Source of the DNA: an uncultured Collinsella sp.
GTDB taxonomy: Bacteria > Actinomycetota > Coriobacteriia > Coriobacteriales > Coriobacteriaceae
Length of the DNA stretch: 64,000 nt
Direction of reading: 5' to 3'
Assembly (NCBI GenBank): GCA_902494535.1
Contig: CABUTO010000002.1
Coordinates: 1-64,000 of the forward strand
The notes beneath the pieces are model-generated. The model did no database searches. It worked only from the letters and a program-made list of their open reading frames with translations, and was not told the origin of the DNA. Numbering within the stretch: the first letter of the stretch is position 1; each line of letters starts with the position of its first letter. The position numbers were made by a program, and so were the translations under genes. Shown here piece after piece: positions 8,112 through 18,439 of this stretch.

Positions 8112-9260
8112 TTAATCGAGGATATCGTCGAGGGCACTCTTGATACGGTCGGTCACCGACTTCTTACCGGAAGCGACGTCATCGCCCATCTCATCGGCAA
8201 AAGCACGGAGCAGCTCGCGCTGCTTATTGGAAAGATTGGTGGGAACGACCACGCGCAGTTGCACGATCAGGCGGCCACGCGAACCGCCACCGCCAATGCG
8301 CGGCATGCCGTAATTATTGACGCTCACGGTGTCGCCGTACTGGGCACCGGCGGGAACCGTCACCTTAACGACCTCGTCGGGCATAATGCCCTCGACCTCG
8401 ATCTCGCAGCCGAGCGCAGCCTGCGCAATCGAGATATCGCTCACCAGGTACAGGTCGTCACCGTTGCGCTTAAAGCGCTCGTGGTCGGCAACGCGCACGT
8501 TGACAATCAGGTCGCCCGAAGGCTCGCCGCGAAGGCCGGCCTCGCCAAAGCCGCTCACACGCAGCTGGCGACCGGTCGAAACACCGGCGGGAATATCGAT
8601 GTCGATCTTTTCATGCGAAGGCGTGCGGCCCTGACCGTCGCAGGTCTCGCAGGGATGGTCGATGACCGTGCCCTCGCCATGGCAGTCGGGGCAAGGCGAG
8701 GAAGACTGAACCTGGCCCAGGAACGAACGCTGAACCGTCGTGACGTAGCCCGTACCGTGGCAGCGGCCGCACTGCTTTTCCTGTGCGCCCTCTGCCCTAC
8801 CGGTGCCATTGCAGTCCTCGCAAGGAGCAAGGCGGTCATAGCTGATCGTCTTTTTGCAGCCGAGCGCCGCCTCCTCGAGCGTCACCGAAAGAGAGATGGC
8901 CATGTCACGTCCGCGACGACGCTCACGACGGCTACGAGCGCCACCACCGGCACCGCCACCAAAGAACGACGAGAACAAGTCGTCCATGCCCATGCCACCA
9001 AAGATATCGTTGATATCGACGTAGCCCGAACCACCAGGGCCGTCGGCAGTGCCGTAACGGTCGTAGTTAGCACGCTTCTGCTCATCGGAAAGAACGGAAT
9101 AGGCCTCGTTAAGCTCCTTGAACTTGGCCTCGGCCTCAGGGTCGTCCGAAACGTCCGGATGTACGGTACGGGCCTTCTTTAGAAACGCACGCTTAATCGT
9201 CCGCGCGTCGGCATCCCTGTCGACGCCAAGCACCTCGTAGTAATCCCTATTTTCCGACAC
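8112..9260 (-). CDS. dnaJ: Chaperone protein DnaJ
   Basis: Hsp40 co-chaperone that stimulates DnaK ATPase and presents unfolded clients. The GTG at 9260 opening SENRDYYEVLG is chosen because GGAAGG lies about eight bases upstream, giving 382 residues. The J domain (about 5-70) has the HPDV motif. A short G/F region with GGGAGGG follows, then four CxxCxGxG zinc repeats (CEDCNGTG, CGRCHGTG, CPDCHGEG, CETCDGQG) and a complete C-terminal client-binding domain. hrcA, grpE and dnaK are not adjacent here, unlike many Gram-positives. Confidence 0.96.
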   Translation of the reverse strand: MSENRDYYEVLGVDRDADARTIKRAFLKKARTVHPDVSDDPEAEAKFKELNEAYSVLSDEQKRANYDRYGTADGPGGSGYVDINDIFGGMGMDDLFSSFFGGGAGGGARSRRERRRGRDMAISLSVTLEEAALGCKKTISYDRLAPCEDCNGTGRAEGAQEKQCGRCHGTGYVTTVQRSFLGQVQSSSPCPDCHGEGTVIDHPCETCDGQGRTPSHEKIDIDIPAGVSTGRQLRVSGFGEAGLRGEPSGDLIVNVRVADHERFKRNGDDLYLVSDISIAQAALGCEIEVEGIMPDEVVKVTVPAGAQYGDTVSVNNYGMPRIGGGGSRGRLIVQLRVVVPTNLSNKQRELLRAFADEMGDDVASGKKSVTDRIKSALDDILD

Positions 9261-9341
9261 GACCGATTCCTTCCGACTTTCATTATTGTCACAGTGCGTC
9301 CTATACCCAAGCTGGGCCGACCGCAAACAGAGGGTTTGATG

Positions 9342-10445
9342 TTATTGCATTTGGTACGGCGAAAGCATGGCCCGTTGCGAGCAGCTCGCGAACCAAACCG
9401 ACACGAGCGCGAACATGAAACCGTTGGCAAAACCGTTGGCAAACTGCATCGCGCCGCGCTTCCACCACAGCAGGCTGCGATGAAGCACACCGTCCGAAAG
9501 CACCATGAACAGGCCCATGGTAAACGGAATAAAGCACATCACGGCAAAGGCCGAGAACACGCCCGAGATGGCCGATAGCACCAAAAACGGCGCCACGATG
9601 CCCATCAGGTAAAAACCGGTACGAGCTTTGCCTTCCAGACGCTCGGCCTCAACATGGGCACGGCCGACTAGATCACCGCCAGCGGCACCGTTGGTGCCGG
9701 CATGGCCCATACCGCTAATGCGGACCTCATCGCCATCGTGCGTACCGGCGGGAAACTCAATCGTCTGCTCGGAGGTTACGCGAGTACGACCGCTGCCACC
9801 GCAATCGGGGCAGGGATCGGCCACGACCTTACCGGAACCGCCGCACTCGGGGCAGACCGACTGGAACGTGCCCGCACCGAACAGGAAGGACAGGTCGACG
9901 TCGATGTGGCCGCGGCCGCCACAGCTTGGGCAGGTATGGGCATGCTCGGAGGAGACAGAACCCGAGCCGCCGCAGTGACCACAGGTATCGAAGCGCGTAT
10001 AGCGGACGGTCTTGCGGGCACCGCCCTTGGCCTCCTTGGCGTCGAGTTTGATATCGACGACCACGTTGGCGCCGTTCTCGGGATTATAGGCAGCCTGGCC
10101 GCGACGCTGCTGGCCCCAGGCGCCACCAAAGGGAAAGCCGCCCTCAAAGGGATTGCCATAGCCCGTGTTGCCAGCGTAGCCGCCGCCATAGGGCGAAGCC
10201 GTAGGAGCGCCGGCAAAGGGATTGCCGGAACGCATGGCGTCGTAGCGCGCACGTTTTTGCTCATCCGAAAGCACGGCGTAGGCCTCGGAAACCTCTTTAA
10301 ACTTTTCCTCGGCATCCGGCTCTTTGTTGACGTCCGGATGGAGCTTGCGGGCCTTTTGTTGGAAGGCCTTTTGAATATCACGCGAGGTGGCGTCCTTGGA
10401 GACACCCAGAATCTCGTAGTAATCTTTTTCGTTCATCGTCGCCAT
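9342..10445 (-). CDS. Membrane-anchored DnaJ-like protein with truncated C-terminal domain
   Basis: The start [14 protein letters not shown] follows AGGAGGT at good spacing, giving 367 residues. A canonical J domain (about 6-70, HPDV present) is followed by a G/F region rich in GGGYAGN and [10 protein letters not shown]. Four intact CxxCxGxG zinc repeats occupy about 150-215. The DnaJ C-terminal fold then stops after roughly 40 residues ([18 protein letters not shown]) and is replaced by about three hydrophobic helices ([46 protein letters not shown]). It probably recruits DnaK to the membrane. It lies between hemW and dnaJ; the role is inferred. Confidence 0.85.
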   Translation of the reverse strand: MATMNEKDYYEILGVSKDATSRDIQKAFQQKARKLHPDVNKEPDAEEKFKEVSEAYAVLSDEQKRARYDAMRSGNPFAGAPTASPYGGGYAGNTGYGNPFEGGFPFGGAWGQQRRGQAAYNPENGANVVVDIKLDAKEAKGGARKTVRYTRFDTCGHCGGSGSVSSEHAHTCPSCGGRGHIDVDLSFLFGAGTFQSVCPECGGSGKVVADPCPDCGGSGRTRVTSEQTIEFPAGTHDGDEVRISGMGHAGTNGAAGGDLVGRAHVEAERLEGKARTGFYLMGIVAPFLVLSAISGVFSAFAVMCFIPFTMGLFMVLSDGVLHRSLLWWKRGAMQFANGFANGFMFALVSVWFASCSQRAMLSPYQMQ

Positions 10446-10503
10446 GCGCGGCAACCTCCTGCTCACAGCAGCGTATATATTCCGGTAATTCTACCCGAGC
10501 GGC

Positions 10504-11736
10504 CTAAGCTAGATCCCAAAACAGCTCGAACAGAACATTTCCATCGAGCCAGCCCAGGTGGGTCGGCGCCAGACGAGCTCGAACATGGCCCGCGACGACA
10601 TCTGCCGAAGTAAAGGGTCCCTCATGGACCCCGAGCGTCTCAGGCACCCAAGTGGCAAGACCCAATTCGAGCGCGCGATCGCAAGCGGCTGTCAGCCCAT
10701 CGGCCGGGATGACACGAGCCGCGCGAACCAACAGGTCGGACACGACACCGCGCGTCATGCGACAGGCGAGCATCAGGTCTTCGGCCGCAGCCTCGCGCTG
10801 CGACAGATGTTCGGCCTCGAACGCCGTCGCGTCATCGTCACGTTGCACCAGACGCACGCGGTACGCATCGCCTCGAGAAGAAACACCGGGGAACAAACCT
10901 GCAAGACGGTCGAAATCCGCGGCGTCGAGCATGCCCGCGGCAGAACGCCCCAGGCCCAGGTAGCCCCGTCCGGTCCAGTAGGCAATGTTATGGGCGCACT
11001 CATGGCCGTCGAGCGCATAGCTTGCCACCTCATAGGGGTGATAGCCGGCCGCACCCAGGAGCTCGCGTGCCACATCCATGCAGGCGGCCTGAAAATCCTC
11101 ATCAGGCTCGAGCAACTCGTCGCGGCACGCCATGCGATAAAGGGGCGTCCCCTCCTCGAGCGTGAGCGGGTAGACCGACACATGATGCGGAGCCGCCGCG
11201 AGCACGCCATCGAGCGTGCGCTTCCAACTCGCTGCGGTTTGCCCGGGTAGTCCGCACATAAGGTCGCACGACACGTCAAGCCCAGCGTTCTTGACCGTCG
11301 CGATGGCGGCGAGCGCCCGATCGGCATCGTGAATACGACCGATGGCAGTGAGTTCGGTGTTATCGAGGGTTTGCACGCCCAGAGAGACGCGTGTGACACC
11401 AACCTTGGCAAGCGCAGTGGCAAGCTCGGCGGTCAGCGACTCGGGATTGGCCTCGCAGGTAAACTCAACGGGGGCGCACCGCGCACGAATACGCCGCGCC
11501 AGCTCCACAAGGCGCTCCCCCGCCAGCGACGGCGTGCCGCCGCCAACATAGACGGTGCGGATCTGGTCAAGGGCCCCAGCCTTGCCAAAAGCATCGAGGC
11601 GCGCGAACAACTGCTCAAAATAGACATCGAGCGCAGCGCTCAGGTCGCACGGAGCAAAACTGCGCGAGTCAAAGTCGCAGTACCGGCACTTTTGGGCGCA
11701 AAACGGCACGTGCGCATACAGCGCGGTAACGGCCAC
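10504..11736 (-). CDS. hemW: Radical SAM heme chaperone HemW
   Basis: HemN-like radical-SAM protein now regarded as a heme chaperone rather than a coproporphyrinogen oxidase. The 410 residues begin AVTALYAHVPFC, and the iron-sulfur motif is CAQKCRYCDF. VGGGTPS and the EANPES segment are family hallmarks. The start is GTG, with GGAGG overlapping the dusB stop. The lepA-dusB-hemW order resembles the conserved lepA-hemW-hrcA neighbourhood, with dusB inserted. The HemN N-terminal segment required for oxidase activity is absent. Confidence 0.93.
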   Translation of the reverse strand: MAVTALYAHVPFCAQKCRYCDFDSRSFAPCDLSAALDVYFEQLFARLDAFGKAGALDQIRTVYVGGGTPSLAGERLVELARRIRARCAPVEFTCEANPESLTAELATALAKVGVTRVSLGVQTLDNTELTAIGRIHDADRALAAIATVKNAGLDVSCDLMCGLPGQTAASWKRTLDGVLAAAPHHVSVYPLTLEEGTPLYRMACRDELLEPDEDFQAACMDVARELLGAAGYHPYEVASYALDGHECAHNIAYWTGRGYLGLGRSAAGMLDAADFDRLAGLFPGVSSRGDAYRVRLVQRDDDATAFEAEHLSQREAAAEDLMLACRMTRGVVSDLLVRAARVIPADGLTAACDRALELGLATWVPETLGVHEGPFTSADVVAGHVRARLAPTHLGWLDGNVLFELFWDLA

Positions 11737-11738
11737 CC

Positions 11739-12782
11739 TTAAGCCTCCAGCGGATGAGGGGGCACCGATTCGCCGGCGGCAAGTGCGGCCTCGCAGGCCA
11801 CCACATCGCGCTCGATCTCATCGACCAGCGCCATGAACTCCTCGTACGTGGAGCAGCGCACCACATGAGCACGCCAAGCGGCGGCATGGGGCATGCCTTT
11901 TAAGTACCAGCTTGCGTACGTACGGGCACGCGACATGAGCGGCAGGAGCTCATGCGTCAGCGTTAGGTGCTCACGCAGGGCGTCTAGGCGCTCAACGGAG
12001 CTGCGCGCCGGCACCGGCGTGCCATCGAGCGCAAGGGCGCGAGCATCACCGAACACCCACGGATTGCCGTAGATGCCGCGCGCGATAAACACCGCGCTGG
12101 CACCCGAGCCTTGCAGATGCTCAGCAGCGTCCTCAGCCGAGAACACATCGCCCGAACCGATCACGGGAATCTCGACGGCGTCGGCAACCTCATCGACGAC
12201 CGACCAATCGGCCTGGCCCGTGTAGAGCTGCGTGGCGCAACGACCATGCACGGCGACTGCGGCGGCACCGGCGCCTTCGAGCATCTGGGCAAACGTCGCG
12301 GCATTACGGTCCTCGGCATAAAAACCCTTGCGGATCTTTACGGTCACGGGCACATGCGCCGCGCCCACCGCCGCCTCGACGATCTTCTCGGCCAAATCGG
12401 GCGTGCGCATAAGGGCAGAGCCCTCGCCCTTGGTGACAACCTTTCGGGCAGGACAGGCCATGTTGATATCGATGAGCGACAGGCGATCGCCCACACGCTC
12501 CTCGACGGCGGCGACGGCGCTCGCAAACTGATCGGGCTTGGAGCCAAAGAGCTGCACGCAAATCTGCTGCTCCTCGTCGGCCGGCAGCACCAGGCGCCAC
12601 GTTTTGTTGCTGGCATAGGCAAGGCCTGCCACGCTCACCATCTCGCTGTAGGCAAGGTTGGCACCGCGGCGGCGGCACATGATGCGGTAGGCAGGGTCGG
12701 TCACGCCCGCCATGGGAGCCATAAGGAACGGCTGCTCGGCATAGGCGCCCAGCAGCCGCTTGCTGTATTCGGAAAGCACCAT
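11739..12782 (-). CDS. dusB: tRNA-dihydrouridine synthase (DusB-like)
   Basis: FMN enzyme that reduces specific uridines of tRNA to dihydrouridine. The 347 residues show the TIM-barrel opening MAPMAGVTDPAYR (about 21-33), the catalytic cysteine in NMACPARKV, the K-x-RKG segment (VTVKIRKGF) and the FMN-phosphate glycine region IGSGDVFS. It begins four bases after the lepA stop, with only a weak TAGGT-like ribosome site, so translation is probably coupled. The subfamily assignment (DusB rather than another Dus) is by general likeness. Confidence 0.9.
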   Translation of the reverse strand: MVLSEYSKRLLGAYAEQPFLMAPMAGVTDPAYRIMCRRRGANLAYSEMVSVAGLAYASNKTWRLVLPADEEQQICVQLFGSKPDQFASAVAAVEERVGDRLSLIDINMACPARKVVTKGEGSALMRTPDLAEKIVEAAVGAAHVPVTVKIRKGFYAEDRNAATFAQMLEGAGAAAVAVHGRCATQLYTGQADWSVVDEVADAVEIPVIGSGDVFSAEDAAEHLQGSGASAVFIARGIYGNPWVFGDARALALDGTPVPARSSVERLDALREHLTLTHELLPLMSRARTYASWYLKGMPHAAAWRAHVVRCSTYEEFMALVDEIERDVVACEAALAAGESVPPHPLEA

Positions 12783-12786
12783 AGAC

Positions 12787-14598
12787 CTACTCGTCCACCT
12801 TGAGGATCGCCATAAACGCCTCCTGCGGGACCTCGACCGAGCCGATGGCTTTCATGCGCTTCTTGCCCTCTTTCTGCTTCTCGAGCAGTTTGCGCTTACG
12901 CGAGATATCGCCGCCGTAGCACTTGGCAAGCACGTCCTTGCGACGCGCCTTGACGGTGGAGCGGGCGATGATCTTGTTGCCGATAGCACCCTGGATGGGC
13001 ACCTCGAACAGCTGACGCGGAATAATCTCCTTGAGCTTGTCGCATAGGCCGCGGGCAAGACCGTAGGCCTTGTCCTTGTGGACGATAAACGACAGCGCGT
13101 CCACCTCGTCGCCCGAAAGCAAAATATCGAGCTTTACAAGCTCGGAGGGACGGTACTCGTTGAACTCGTAGTCGAGCGAGGCATACCCCTTGGTACGGCT
13201 CTTGAGCTGGTCAAAGAAGTCCAGGATGAGCTCGGCGAGCGGCATATCGAAGCGCATCTCGACCGATTTGCTCGTCAGGTGGATCATGTCGGTCGTGACG
13301 CCACGGTGCTCAATGGCGAGCTGCATGACGGCGCCCGTGTACTCAGGCGGGCAGATGATCTTAGCCTTGAGGTAGGGTTCCTCGATACGCTCGATGCGCG
13401 TAGCCTCGGGAAGGTCCTGCGGGCTGCGGACATCGATCATTTCGCCGTCGGTCTTGTAGACGTGATAGTCGACCGAGGGACTCGTGGCAATGAGGTCCAG
13501 GTTGAACTCGCGCTCCAGGCGTTCCTTGACGACTTCCATGTGCAGCAGGCCCAGGAAGCCCACGCGGAAGCCAAAGCCGAGCGCCACCGAGGTCTCGGGC
13601 TCCCACACCAACGACGGGTCGTTGACGTGCAGCTTATCGAGCGCGTCACGCAGGTTCTCGTAGTCCTTGTTATCGATCGGGAACAGGCCCGTATAGACCA
13701 TGGGCTTGGCCTCGCGGTAGCCGGGAAGCGGCTCGGGGCAGGGATTCGACGCCCACGTGAGGGTATCGCCCACGCGAACGGCCTCGGGGTCCTTCAGGCC
13801 CGTGACCACGTAGCCCACCTCGCCGACCGTCAGCGCATCGACCGGAGTCTCGGCGGGACGCTTGACGCCCACGCCATCGACCAAAAAGTCGCCCTTTGCC
13901 TGCATCATGCGCAGGGTATCGCCCTTTTTGATGGAACCGTCAAAGATGCGCACCGTGGCGACGACGCCACGATACTCGTCGAAGTACGAATCCAGGATGA
14001 GTGCCTTGAGTGGGGCGTTCGCATCACCTTTGGGCGGAGAGATCAAAAAGACAATGGACTCCAGCAGGTCGTGGATGCCCTCGCCGGTCTTGCCCGAGAC
14101 ACACACGGCATCATCGGCAGGGATCGCCAGGTCATCCTCGATCTCGGTCTTAACCTCATCGGGATGGGCCGAGGGCAGGTCGATCTTGTTGATGGCCGGC
14201 ACAATGTCCAGATTGGCGTTCATGGCGAGCGTCGCATTGGAGACGGTCTGTGCCTCAACGCCCTGCGTGGCGTCGACGACGAGAACCGCGCCCTCACAGG
14301 CTGCCAGCGAGCGCGAGACCTCGTAGGTAAAGTCAACGTGGCCCGGCGTATCGATCAGGTTGAACTGATACGTCTCGCCATCGTCGGCGTCATAGGAAAC
14401 GCGGACGGCATTGGACTTGATCGTAATGCCGCGCTCGCGCTCGATATCCATGGTGTCGAGCAGCTGCGACTCCATGTCGCGCTCGTCGACGGTATGGGTG
14501 AGCTCGAGAATGCGGTCACTGATCGTGGACTTGCCATGGTCGATGTGCGCAACGATTGAGAAGTTGCGGATGTGGGAAATGTCAATTGAAGTATTCAT
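12787..14598 (-). CDS. lepA: Elongation factor 4 (LepA)
   Basis: Ribosome-bound GTPase that acts during initiation and stalled elongation. The start [14 protein letters not shown] gives 603 residues, the usual length. The G domain has AHIDHGKST (P-loop), DTPGHVDF and NKIDLP. The LepA-specific C-terminal domain near the end contains [21 protein letters not shown], cited here only as its family signature in parts: [10 protein letters not shown] and [10 protein letters not shown]. The upstream extension is excluded because it covers the rpsT terminator. The ribosome site is weak (GGGTAAGA). Confidence 0.97.
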   Translation of the reverse strand: MNTSIDISHIRNFSIVAHIDHGKSTISDRILELTHTVDERDMESQLLDTMDIERERGITIKSNAVRVSYDADDGETYQFNLIDTPGHVDFTYEVSRSLAACEGAVLVVDATQGVEAQTVSNATLAMNANLDIVPAINKIDLPSAHPDEVKTEIEDDLAIPADDAVCVSGKTGEGIHDLLESIVFLISPPKGDANAPLKALILDSYFDEYRGVVATVRIFDGSIKKGDTLRMMQAKGDFLVDGVGVKRPAETPVDALTVGEVGYVVTGLKDPEAVRVGDTLTWASNPCPEPLPGYREAKPMVYTGLFPIDNKDYENLRDALDKLHVNDPSLVWEPETSVALGFGFRVGFLGLLHMEVVKERLEREFNLDLIATSPSVDYHVYKTDGEMIDVRSPQDLPEATRIERIEEPYLKAKIICPPEYTGAVMQLAIEHRGVTTDMIHLTSKSVEMRFDMPLAELILDFFDQLKSRTKGYASLDYEFNEYRPSELVKLDILLSGDEVDALSFIVHKDKAYGLARGLCDKLKEIIPRQLFEVPIQGAIGNKIIARSTVKARRKDVLAKCYGGDISRKRKLLEKQKEGKKRMKAIGSVEVPQEAFMAILKVDE

Positions 14599-14623
14599 GC
14601 GGACTATCTTACCCGAGCGGTAC

Positions 14624-14658
14624 AAAAAATGGAGCCTGTTCCATAAAACAGGCTCCAT
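14624..14658 (-). terminator. Intrinsic terminator of rpsT
   Basis: A perfect 12-bp stem (14629-14640 with 14647-14658) is followed by six T on the minus strand, 36 bp after the rpsT stop and just before lepA. Confidence 0.9.
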
Positions 14659-14694
14659 TTATGCGCGTAATCTGTGTGGTGTGAAATTTACAAC

Positions 14695-14961
14695 TTAGGC
14701 GTTGATGCTGTTCACGAGCTTGGCAAGACCGGACTTGCGGTTGGAAGCCTGGTTCTTGTGGATAACATGCTTGGCGGCAGCCATGTCGAGACGCTTGGTG
14801 ACGGTCTTGAGGGCAGCCTGGGCCTTCTCGGCGTCGCCCTCGGCGACGGCGGACTGGACGTGCTTGGTCAGCGTCTTGAGCTCGGACTTGACAGCCTTGT
14901 TACGCATGCGAGCTGCCTCATTGGTGCGGATACGCTTCTTCTGAGACTTGATGTTTGCCAC
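14695..14961 (-). CDS. rpsT: 30S ribosomal protein S20
   Basis: 16S rRNA-binding primary assembly protein. The start is the GTG opening [17 protein letters not shown], preceded by GAAAGGAA; this gives 88 residues, the family length. The sequence is Lys/Arg/Ala-rich and helical throughout ([25 protein letters not shown]). It stands alone between holA and lepA with its own terminator and a leader hairpin, so expression is probably independent. Confidence 0.97.
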   Translation of the reverse strand: MANIKSQKKRIRTNEAARMRNKAVKSELKTLTKHVQSAVAEGDAEKAQAALKTVTKRLDMAAAKHVIHKNQASNRKSGLAKLVNSINA

Positions 14962-14988
14962 TTCTGGAGTTCCTTTCGAGTTCCTTGC

Positions 14989-15026
14989 AAAAAATGTATG
15001 ACACCTCTGAGACACGGTGAGGTCAT
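14989..15026 (-). promoter_or_regulatory. rpsT leader hairpin followed by a T-run (possible attenuator)
   Basis: On the minus strand ATGACCTC pairs with GAGGTGTCAT (15026-14998, with a 2-nt bulge), followed after three bases by TTTTTT (14994-14989) and then the rpsT Shine-Dalgarno. A TATAGT box lies at 15037-15042, so the hairpin is near the transcript 5' end. This looks like an attenuator or a binding site for S20 autocontrol. Confidence 0.45.
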
Positions 15027-15094
15027 GCAAGCGCCTACTATAGCACGCTCCCCCTCAAAGGGATAGAACGAATTTGTCAAATAGGCAGGTATCA

Positions 15095-16057
15095 TCACGA
15101 TTTTCTCAAGATGTTCGTAATCCAGAGCAAAAATGCGGTCTGGGAATCGGCCGAGCCCTTGAGTGCCAGCTCCACATCGACCGCGCCCTCGAGCGCAGCG
15201 ACAAGCTCCGCCATAGAAAAGCGGCGCGCCCAGGCCAGATGATTCTTGACCTGCCAGGACTGGAGCTTAAGCGTGGCGGCAAGCTCGCGACCTTGTCCAC
15301 GCGCATCAAGCGCCTTGGCAACGATAAGCTCGCGAATGCGTCCGCACAGCAAGGTGTAGGTCCACACATAGCTCTTGGCGGGCAGTAGATTGAAGAGCTC
15401 GAGCGAGCGTCGCATGTCACGGGCCGAGACCGCATTGAGAAAGTCCCAGGGCTGGACCTCGGCCGTACGTACAATCCAGCGCTCCACATCGGCAAGCTCA
15501 ATCTGGGGCGCCTCGACCATCTGAGCAAGCTTAGCCAAATCGTTATCGAGCATGCGAGTGTTTTCACCCGAACGCGAGACGAGCTCCTCGGCGGCCGCCG
15601 TCGAGATCGACTTGCCGTGCTGCGTCGCCATCTGCTGCACGCGGCGCGGTAGCTCCCAGCGCTTGGTGCCGGAACAATCGATCACAGCCTTCTTGTCGAT
15701 CTTGGCGATCGCCTTATACAGGCGCGTGTTCTTGGCAAGCGAGTCGGCGATGATGAGGCAGACCGTTGTGGGGCTGGGACTCGCCAGATACTCGACGAGC
15801 GGCTCCGAGACCGCCTTGGCGAGCTTTGAGCAGCCGTCAAGGATTACCAGGCGAAACTCGCTGCCCATCGGAAAGGTGTTAAGCGATCCGATAATGGACT
15901 CGATATCGGGGTCCTTGGTCATGTCGCGATCGTCGAGGTTGAACTCAACCATACCCGACTTTTCCAGACGCGCTTTCATACGCGAGACGGCGTGATCGCG
16001 CTTGACTCCGTCGGTACCGACAATCAGATATGCCGGCAGCAGACCGGTTTCGGACAT
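15095..16057 (-). CDS. holA: DNA polymerase III subunit delta
   Basis: Clamp-loader wrench subunit that opens the beta sliding clamp. The start MSETGLLPAYLIVGTDG at 16057 follows GGGAGGGG and gives 320 residues. The N-terminal AAA-like domain has YLIVGTD and lacks a functional P-loop, as is normal for delta. The C-terminal collar helices include LLCGRIRELIVAKAL and VKNHLAWARRFS. The comEA-comEC-holA-rpsT-lepA order is well conserved in Gram-positives and supports the call. Confidence 0.93.
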   Translation of the reverse strand: MSETGLLPAYLIVGTDGVKRDHAVSRMKARLEKSGMVEFNLDDRDMTKDPDIESIIGSLNTFPMGSEFRLVILDGCSKLAKAVSEPLVEYLASPSPTTVCLIIADSLAKNTRLYKAIAKIDKKAVIDCSGTKRWELPRRVQQMATQHGKSISTAAAEELVSRSGENTRMLDNDLAKLAQMVEAPQIELADVERWIVRTAEVQPWDFLNAVSARDMRRSLELFNLLPAKSYVWTYTLLCGRIRELIVAKALDARGQGRELAATLKLQSWQVKNHLAWARRFSMAELVAALEGAVDVELALKGSADSQTAFLLWITNILRKS

Positions 16058-16135
16058 TGCGCTCCCCTCCCGCAGGCCTTCGTATTCGTTCCGTGCCATT
16101 CTAGCCCAGGGGCCCACCACACGCCAACGACGTCG

Positions 16136-18439
16136 TCACGGTCGCTGGCATCGCATCGCAAAGCCATTCGCAGTCGGCGTGACGGTAATGTCGCCGTGTT
16201 CGATGGTGCACGCGAACACGCCGCCCGCTTCCTTAACGGCATCGATGCAGGCATCGGACGGATGGCCGTATCGATTCCCCTCGCCCGCGCTCGCGAGGGA
16301 AAGCTCGGGCTTCAGGACGTCCAGCAACTCACCATCAACTGAAACCTTAGAGCCGTGATGCCCAAGTTTAAGGACATCGATATCCCCCACCTCCTGCACG
16401 AATTCCCGTTCTTGGTCAAGCTCGGCATCACCGGTGAGGAGTATGCGCAGGCCCTTGCCTTCCTGAACATAAGAGAGCAACAGGACAAGCGAGTCCTCAT
16501 TTCCCTCGCCATCCACGGACTCGAATGGCCACACCACGCGGGCGCAAAAAGAGCCGATGTCGACCGTATCCCCACGGCACACCTACCGATACTCCACGCC
16601 AGGTCGGTTCAATACCTCGGCAGGAGCATCCTCCAGCGCATCCGCCGCCACGGCAATCGTTCCGACCGAAAACTGTTCGAGCACGGCAGGCAGACCACCC
16701 CAGTGGTCCTCATCCCAATGCGTCACAAAGACGGCATCGATATGGTGCACGTTATTGCGAACCAACGCCGCCACCACGCGCTCGTCGAGCCCGCAGTCGA
16801 CGAGCGCCACTGCGCCGCCCTGGCGAATAAGAATCGCATCGGCCTGGCCCACATCGAGCACCGTCACCGAAGGCGGAGCGAATCGATCCCAGTAGGCGTA
16901 CGGAATCGCAGCCAAGAGCACCAGGCATGCAAGCCCTACCGCCATAGGACGTGCACGGGGACGCGGCCACCAGACAAGCAGAACCGCCAGCAAACACGGC
17001 ACTAGGTAAATCCACATGCTATCGGGCGGCACGCTCACGGATGCACCCGGCACGGCGGCAAACAGCTGCTCAAAGAACAGCGCGCAACGGGCGACAATCA
17101 TGGGCACAACGAGCGCCCAAGTCCGCAACGGCGCCACGAGCGAAAAGGGAACCAGCACGATCGTCACGACGAGCAGTACGCTCACCACCGGACCGAGGAC
17201 CGCATTTGCCAGCGGAGCAATGAGCGAGAACGTTCCGAAGGCAGGAATGGTAATGGGAAGTGTCGCCAGTTGCGAGCACAGCGTGACGGAAAGCATGCCG
17301 GCAACGCCCGACGGAACACTAAGCTCACCCAAAGCGTAGGTCGCATAGGGGCAAAAGCACAGAATGGCTAAGACGCTGGCACATGAAAGCTGAAAGGCCA
17401 TCTCGAACAGAACCGTCGGCCGCAGCAGCACAAAGATGGACATGGTTACGAAGAGTGCCGAAAGTCCGTGCCGGCGACGCCCCGCGCCGTTTACGACAAG
17501 CGTCGCGAACACCATGCAGCACGCGCGCACAGCCGAGGGAGACGCGCCCGTAAAGGCAACGTAGCCCACAAGCGTTATCGCCAATATCGCCCGCTGAAGA
17601 CCACGTGAGCACCGAGTCTTTTGCAATACACCCTCGATTACAAACCCCACGATAGCCAAATGGCTGCCCGAGACGGCGATAAGATGCGCCGTTCCCGTCA
17701 CCGAAAACCAGTCGCTCGCCGGCTGGGCGCGCAGCTCGGCCGAACGACCGCAGGCGACACCGGCTATGAGTGCACGCGCCGGGTCGGTCGCAGGCGCGAT
17801 GGACGCAAGCAGCCCATTTCGCATCCGAAGAAGCGGCCCCGGAGAGTCCTCATCGACCGACAAAATCCGAACGACTTTAACCTTGCGCACCTCACCTCGG
17901 AGCACGCGCGATCGTCCATACGCATCGTTCTCAAAACGTGAAACGCGACCGATAACACGCACGTGCGCCCCAACCTTGAGCTCACGATCACACGATAGGC
18001 GAACAGTTGCCAAGTTCTTACCGTCGGCGCGTGCCTCGCAGGTATATGAATACACGTCTTCGTTTATGGATGGATCACTCTGCACGACAAACTCGAGGCC
18101 GCTTGCCGCTCGACCGTCGAGTGCCTTCGAGGCGCTTAGCGCGCCCGCAGCCCACCACGCCGAGACGACCGCTCCCGCCACGAGACCGACGGACGCGGCA
18201 TACAGCCACCGCTTCCAAGGAGCAAGCGGTGCACAAAATTGAGCCAGCACAACGAATACCGCCGCCGCAACGGGAATGGCCCATAGCAGCCCGACCGCCG
18301 GCGCCTGCTCCCTCAGCAGCACATCAGCGGCCACGTTGAGCACCAAGGCGCAGCTCATGCACACGCCGGCACACAGGGCCATCGTCCACGGCATCAGGGG
18401 CCGCGGAGGCATCACATGCTCGCGCTCGGTCGCACTCAT
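16136..18439 (-). pseudogene. comEC: ComEC/Rec2 DNA-uptake channel, interrupted by an in-frame amber codon
   Basis: ComEC forms the membrane channel for transforming DNA. The start at 18439 overlaps the comEA stop as ATGA. The first 618 codons encode the DUF4131 region, the multi-helix competence domain (about 215-490) and the start of a metallo-beta-lactamase-like domain (VLDVGQADAIL about 527; HWDEDHWGG about 574). TAG at 16585-16583 then stops translation after GVEYR. The same frame continues at once with GTG and 147 more codons completing that domain (LLTGDAEL, LKLGHHGS). It is one lost sense codon, not a frameshift. GGAG nine bases before the GTG would permit reinitiation, but the split bisects the domain. 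A real nonsense mutation or a sequencing error are both possible. Confidence 0.9.
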
